Part shown: positions 58,576 to 64,000 of the stretch, piece after piece | Numbering within the stretch: the first letter of the stretch is position 1 | Layout of the letters: each line of letters begins with the position of its first letter | DNA from: Biscogniauxia marginata | Lineage: Eukaryota; Ascomycota; Sordariomycetes; Xylariales; Xylariaceae | DNA: 64,000 bases | NCBI GenBank assembly: GCA_022695795.1 | Contig: MU404062.1 | Coordinates: 248,001 to 312,000 of the forward strand | Direction: 5' to 3' | Notes under the pieces: model-generated | The model's input: the letters and a program-made list of their open reading frames with translations, nothing else | What the model was told of the DNA's origin: nothing | Databases searched by the model: none | Position numbers and translations under genes: made by a program

Positions 58576-58920
58576 CTAGTGCTTCTTGCTCTTCTTGTTG
58601 CCGTCATCGTTGTGGTCGTTGCTAGGGGTCCTCGAATCGACAGCAGCCCTTCGCTCGAATTCACCCCTGAGGGAGATGGTAGTCCGCTTGCTCGTGTCGG
58701 CTTCGCCGGTAAACTGATTTCGAAAATACAAATTAGCATGAAACGGGGGTTTTTTTTTTTTGCGTATCATAGGGAATTAACTTCGGACACTGACATTTGT
58801 GAAGCTCCCTAGATCGAAAGATCGCTTCTCGACGGCGGTGGGTGATCCTTGAGTGACGAGGGGAGCGGCTAAGATATTGGTGCTCGCGAGGAGGGCGGTG
58901 AGGAAGAGCTTGGAAACCAT
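58576..58920 (-). CDS. Small secreted protein with Kex2 site, 87 aa
   Basis: Two exons: 58920..58795 and 58713..58576. The 81-nt intron has a GTCAGT donor, a GCTAAT branch and a TCAG acceptor, and both joins are phase 0. The first exon encodes a clear signal peptide (residues 1-19, MVSKLFLTALLASTNILAA, cleavage after ILAA). It is followed by a pro-like segment ending in Lys-Arg at 32-33 (VEKR), a Kex2-type site. The mature part (SFDLGSFTN...) contains a second Lys-Arg (48-49) and ends in a charged tail (DDGNKKSKKH). There are no cysteines, so it is not a typical disulfide-rich effector. Small proteins of this shape are common in plant-associated fungi, but no homologue is recognised. The adenine run inside the intron makes the donor-acceptor choice less sure. 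Confidence 0.6.
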
Positions 58921-61018
58921 TTTGGCTTGGAAGGGACTTGAGTGGACTTTTTCGTGTCTTAAAGATTTGACGGTACTGGACTTGGGAGGTTGCCTGGTAG
59001 ATAAGTGATGTATATATATATATAGGTCAAAATAAGGTGAGCTGAACGGAGGTGAGGTATATATGTCTTGGCATTATGGTCTACAGGTATATATAAAATA
59101 TATATAGGGACCTATCCGCATAACAAAATAAAACCCAAATATGTGTCCATGAATGCCGAAAAGCTTCAGAGAGGAGTCCGGAAGCAAAAGGGAAGCGACT
59201 CCGTGGTACAGGGGAATCCCGAAAGTATGTCGGCATCGGTGAATATCCCTCGGTGGTTAGTTAAAACCAGGGGACCCAGAACTCTGGAATAGGTGAATAA
59301 CAGGGGCTTTCAAGTCAAATAACTTATTTTAAAACGCGTACTTGAGATTTAGTGAGGACGCGAGAATTAGAAAGGTTCTCACTCGAGTATATCAAGTCTC
59401 CTATGACCGCTTACGCAGAGCTAGCTACCTACCTGTGAGTGGCCTGAAGACAGACTCACCATCGTACGCGTATACACGAAGACCCGCACCATAACCATAA
59501 TCAGGTCTCTCTATTATGAATAAATACGCGAGCATGCAATGCCTCAACTCTATGGACTTCAAAATAGTAGGTAGCTAGACGGTGTGGGTAACTCAAAGTC
59601 AATTGCGTATAGCCCTGAAATACTTTACGGCTGAATGCGGGATGGAAGCTTCCAACCCGGACCGAAGACAACATAGAGCTAGGCAGTATCCGTGGCGTGT
59701 AAAAAACCTGTAATCATGGAATTCGTAGATGCCATCGCGTTGGAACTCATGTGTAGTGTAGTGTTGACCACCATCCATGTTTGGGGGATGATGATGATGC
59801 CGCTCTCAACCTACGCGGACGATGTCGGTATTTTTTTCCCCCTCGAAATGCCGGCTTCGATTCATCTCGGGAGAGCAAATCAAGGTATTTTAAGCTTCCG
59901 GGGTTGGTCCGGATTAGGAGCTGGTTGCGTAGAGGTGGTGCGTGTTCCGGACGGCAACCGGCCGGCCTTACTAAACTTTATATTAACCTCGAGAACAAGC
60001 ATACCTTACAACAGAGAGAGATAGATCCCGTTGATTTAGAGCATGGAAACTGATTCTTTTTTGTCTTTCTATTCTTAGCAACCCAGTTGGCTTTATCCCA
60101 TCGGTCCATGTAGAACTATCCTGCCCTGTATCTGAGTATACGTGATGCCTTTGTAATTGCTTCGGGAACTTACGAAGAGGTACCATTGAGGGCAAATATA
60201 TATTAACTTGTACGACTGTATCCAGGGCCTGCGTAACTCAATGCATTCCGTCGGTCACCTTCTCGGCTTAAGAGCCAAACTACCTAGCTTTGCATAATGT
60301 CCGTTTGGTCCTAGAGTTTGGATGATAAGGTTATATTCTGTGAAGTGGTTTTCCTGCACGTCGTAAGCTATTTCTTTTCTGCTCGATTTCATCCCCGCCG
60401 CTACTAACAGGAATACTATATGGGTGTTTAGGAAACGAAGAACACTAGACCGAAGTAACCAAGGCCTTGTTAAGAAACCTATACCATACATTCTCTTCTC
60501 CGAGAAAGCTAAAGGAAACATGTGCCAGAAACGTTCGCCTATATGAGAGGCGTCATATGCTACGCAGTGCTAGTTTCTTACCGAATCGTCGACTTTCAAA
60601 TTGGATAGGCGTCTTCAGATAATGGGGTTTAGGAGTGAACGAAAGTACCTACTAGAACTTCCAACTAGGTATTGTCTTTTAATAATACAATGTTTTGCAT
60701 GGCTGATTTGGAGCGTCTGCTGACGTGAGCTTCCTGGGGCAATATAGAGAGGCTTGCTATTGACTTAATGTCTTAGAGCACCATGGATAGGATAATTTTC
60801 TAAGCATGATTTCCCTTTGTTGTCAGTTGGTCGTGGTTTCGTTCTTTTGGTAATATTGGGATTTTGGGGATCCTCTGATTGGCTTTTCTTAAGACCTACT
60901 TCTGAACTACTACGAAACTAAGTAAACCTAAGGTAGACAACATCATGATTTAGGCCTCCATGATACTGCTCTATAGGCTCTACAGCTCTAGAGCGTCCGG
61001 CCATCTCTTATTGTTTAG
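58921..61018. other. AT-rich region without recognised gene
   Basis: About 2.1 kb, with TATATA runs near 59008-59030 and 59085-59110. Frames at 59692-60053 and 60255-60521 show no domain on either strand. Nothing supports a gene. Confidence 0.5.
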
Positions 61019-61835
61019 TCACCCGCACGATTCTTCTGCACCCTTAGCGATCACTTCCATAGTGCGATCTGACTGACTTAGAAAAGGGCTATAGCCCGCG
61101 CTACATCGCTCTATCTTCATCGCTGAGGCAACTGACACCATCCACTCCTGATGATGGATTGGTATAGTGAGATTGGCCTCGCGCAGCAAACACGCCATGG
61201 GGACAGTGACGTTGTTGATACACAGAGGAACCGGCTCCTCTACCGCTCTCTGGGAGTGGTATCACAGCTTCGTAACCCACCGGTTGGTCTTATCGAGGGG
61301 TAGGTCGTTGTAGAGAGGCGCCTTTCCCGGCACCACCTGGAGGAGTGCGATATCTAAAAATGGTAGAGGGCTCGGCGTAAAATTAGCTTGTTGAACCTCT
61401 ATATCTAGTGGCATGACAAGATAAAAGGGGCAAACCCCCTTAAACGGCTCGGCGAATCCGGGTACCACCCATACGCATATATCCCTGAATCATCTCGCTT
61501 CGTGACCAGCGCTGCGCAGACGAACACAACGGCCCTAAAGCCGCTCATGAGGTCTCACACTGTTCAATCGGCGGCGCTTTGGCCTTCCACAGCTATCATG
61601 GCTATTGTGCCGCCATACGAGTGGCTGGCAATGACGGCCTGGCAACCCTGTACGAATAGTGGAAGGGTGAGATCGCGCACGACGGCGACGTCGACTTGCC
61701 ACGTGTGGCCCACCGGTTTAGGTCCGCAGAAGGTGAGGAGACGAGGCATGCGGACTTCGTACCCGGCGATCTCGAGGCGGGCTTTGAGGGCAGGTGCCAC
61801 GTGCCTATTATGAGCAATATCACTGGCTTGGACAT
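61019..61835 (-). pseudogene. Alpha/beta-hydrolase pseudogene
   Basis: A recognisable hydrolase can be read over 817 bases only by changing frame and passing stops. The start is MSKPVILLIIGTWH at 61835. A frame change near 61790 leads to ALKARLEIAGYEV, TWQVDVAVVRDLTLPLF and a nucleophile elbow AIASHSYGGTIAM (GxSxG form SHSYGG). TGA codons then follow at 61564-61566 and 61555-61557. A further frame change leads to VVPGKAPLYNDLP, a TGA at 61262-61264, and a good C-terminus (PIHHQEWMVS...CSAGYSPFLSQSDR), whose His in AGYSPF context would be shifted from the usual H-S-P-F. The layout matches short fungal alpha/beta-hydrolases of the pyrethroid-hydrolase-like group, about 250 aa. At least three stops and two frame changes make it inactive. 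Confidence 0.7.
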
Positions 61836-64000
61836 TCTGATTGGGCCATGATCAATTCTAATTGTATTGGGGATCAGCTGGGCAGAGTGCAAAGTGTTAG
61901 AAGCAAGGGATAGGTCGAGGTTTCGAGGGCGTATGGGTTCCTAGGGGTGTGTTGGAGTGATCTTTATGCGAAGCTTCAACGGCGAACATTTAGTCCTGGG
62001 GACATTGGTGCTTGCCCCCCTGCCCCCGTAGTACGAGGGACTACTCCCGTTAGAGCGCCGATATGGTTACCAGCCTGATCAGTACGTCGTGAGCGTCTAT
62101 ATAGGACTTCGATATTATGCAAATCATGATTGTGGCGGCGGTATTGACTGCTAAGTGTCAGGTGGTCTTCTTTACTCCTTCTGCTGCAGTAACAGATCAC
62201 GCTACGCTAACAGCAACCCTATCAGGTCTCAACCAGCGTTAGATGGTGAACCTTGCTGATGGACTTGGGGGACTCTGTCCTGCACTGCAGACTGCGCGAA
62301 AAGAACAGAAAAGAAAAGGAAAAGAGAGAGAGAGAAACACCATCGTGGAATTTGTGGTTAGTAACTACTGTCCTAGCCTATCATTTATTAATTTATAGCA
62401 GGATATGCTTGTCAGAACGCTGCACAAACCTCCGCTAACGAAATAATGTGGGCGTTGGAAACAGGATTGCAGATCGCCGGTAAATGGGTTCCGAACTACG
62501 ATACTTTTCCGTCCAGAAACATGACCTTAAGTGTAGTGGATACTGAGGACTTCTCCAGGATGGGTATATCGAGGAGTAACATCTCAGGAGGAAAGTAGGC
62601 GTCTAGTCTGTGAAGGCAGTATTCCTGGGTAGAGAGGCTAAGCCGCCTTTTCGTGATGGATACCGGTAAAAGAAAGGAGGAGCTAGAACGGCACAAGGCC
62701 AAGTTCCTAACTGGACCTTGGAGGTGGCGCGGGGTGATAAAAGACATTATGAGAGAAAGCTGGGCTTTGGATGTGAAAGCCTCTTGGCGGCAAGGCAGGC
62801 TCAGTATGTGACTATGTATGTGGCATTGGCTGGTGGTAGGGTGGTACAGGGTGTTTATTTGCCTACGCCCTGGACAAGCTAGAGTCTTGAGAGGCCTTGG
62901 AACCCTCTTTTAGGAGTGATAAAAAAAAAGAGCTACATTATTGCCTGTTTGTCGATCGCGACAAAAGCCTCAATCAGTGTACTTCTTACCCCGCCCCCCC
63001 CTTTCTTTTTGGGGTTCCTATGAAAAAGAGAACGGAGAGAAAAAAGTGCCTGGGATAGTATATTCTAGGGAGCCAGGTCCCTATTGCTACCTATTTTATG
63101 TTTCCCCTCGTGATCATTGTGGGATAATATCTATGGCGAGATATACGGATATATCTGTCTTCACAATCAAAGAATCATATTTCACATGCAAGACGTAAAA
63201 TATTGGCCCTTGTACGTAGGACATCATAGACAGCCTACCACGGCTGTGCTCATAGCCCATTTTCGGTGTCAGCCGGGGGATCTATTGGGGTACACAGCAG
63301 GCTTAATAATAGATCTACAAGGGGGGATGGGATACATCTTGAGTTATTCGTTAATGAATCAAGGTAAACGGAGTGGCTATTGGCTTTTGCAAGCTCTATA
63401 TTTGGGCTTCCGTTCTGCTCTCTAGCTCGCTAATCTCGGTGAACTATCCCGGAAACCTCAACAGCTGAGGTTTTACAACGGAAAGAAAGGAGGTCTATTA
63501 GGTATTGTTAATTTTGTACAAGATCCTTTCCAAGCAGAGAAAGAAAGGTGTTTCAAGGCTTAGTTCATGTGTATAGTAGCCAGGTAATTAGGTAGGTATA
63601 CGAACTTGGCTTAATTAGGTGGTTCATACAGTTAGGTAACGGTACTGGCTTGAATCTCCGACATCATGTAGCTATGCAGGTCGGCTTTAATCGGGTGTTA
63701 TTGGAGGGTAAGGATTCGGGGTTGTAAGAGGTATCATTGGTCAATATAAATATATGTAAATATATTTGAACTGCATGAGGGGTAGTTAGGAACCTCGGCA
63801 GTATCCCGCGACAAACCATGAGGAAAGATTCTTGATAGCTTGATATCTTTTTTCTGAACCAGGTGTCAAGGGGGTAGCTGTCAGGTATAGGTACAAGGCA
63901 TCCCATAGCCGTCTTGTATATAATGGACAGATCCTCCTACACCTTCAGATAGCTCTTCACCTAATTAAGCAACCTCATAACCTTGTATTTCAACACTTTT
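61836..64000. other. Gene-poor terminal region
   Basis: About 2.2 kb to the window edge. It contains a purine run (GAAAAGAAAAGGAAAAGAGAGAG) at about 62300-62335 and short frames (62496-62747 minus, 63117-63425 plus) without recognisable domains. AT content is high at the end. No gene is called. Confidence 0.5.

Noticed and set aside
59692..60053. Two overlapping plus-strand frames of 110 and 90 residues
   Set aside because: No known domain in any frame and no splice pattern joining them to a larger gene.
63117..63425. 102-residue plus-strand frame near the right end
   Set aside because: No domain and AT-rich surroundings; probably a chance frame.

Overview
The window is nuclear DNA of a filamentous ascomycete, most likely a Sordariomycete. 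Its genes have short spliceosomal introns (about 50-100 nt) with GTAAGT/GTATGT-type donors, CTAAC/CTGAC-type branch points and CAG/TAG acceptors. The protein set is typical of such fungi: class II myosin with a long tail, HAM1-like protein, RTA1-like membrane protein, fungal steryl-ester lipase and Rho1 GEF with DEP-DH-PH-CNH order. The window is a mosaic of GC-rich housekeeping genes and AT-rich, gene-poor stretches (about 2.7-7 kb, 48.4-51.9 kb, 59-64 kb) that hold only relics. I see no gene cluster, CRISPR array, intact transposon or virus.

Layout. 1-657 (-): 5' part of a secreted zincin-like peptidase, cut by the window edge. 1740-2297 (+): GC-rich unknown protein. 2665-2736 (-): tRNA-Ala(AGC). 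4.6-6.2 kb: two diverged LTR-like repeats and a second tRNA-Ala(AGC) cut in two in its anticodon loop. 7251-14748 (-): conventional myosin heavy chain. 15894-19809 (+): large CCCH zinc-finger protein of the Red1/ZFC3H1 type. 20929-22224 (-): RTA1-like seven-helix protein. 23365-25599 (+): HAM1-like protein. 26858-28176 (+): RNase H-like gene that lacks two catalytic aspartates and is broken by an in-frame TAG. 28861-29673 (+): low-complexity CxxC protein.

30203-32476 (-): six-exon steryl-ester lipase, divergent from 33339-33841 (+), the mitochondrial twin-CX9C assembly factor PET191. 35305-37095 (+): membrane-anchored PPP-type phosphatase resembling endopolyphosphatase Ppn2. 37797-39283 (-): transaldolase with two micro-exons. 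40770-43424 (-): Tudor-SN nuclease. 44997-45934 (-): Cu/Zn superoxide dismutase. 47200-48361 (+): BTB/POZ protein. 52123-57391 (+): Rho1 GEF of the Rom2 type. 58576-58920 (-): small secreted protein with a Kex2 site. 61019-61835 (-): decayed alpha/beta-hydrolase pseudogene.

Most genes are independent housekeeping units and do not form a pathway. Loose functional themes are cytokinesis and cell-wall signalling (myosin II, Rho1 GEF), RNA metabolism (Red1-like protein, Tudor-SN), oxidative and pentose-phosphate metabolism (SOD1, transaldolase, PET191) and lipid handling (lipase, RTA1-like, HAM1-like). The less ordinary signals are the split tRNA gene, the inactive-looking RNase H gene, the transaldolase micro-exons, the hydrolase pseudogene whose stops all look like CGA-to-TGA changes, and the secreted peptide gene with a decayed Lys/His-rich tail. 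All exon boundaries were deduced by eye from splice signals, reading phase and family similarity; no search was run.
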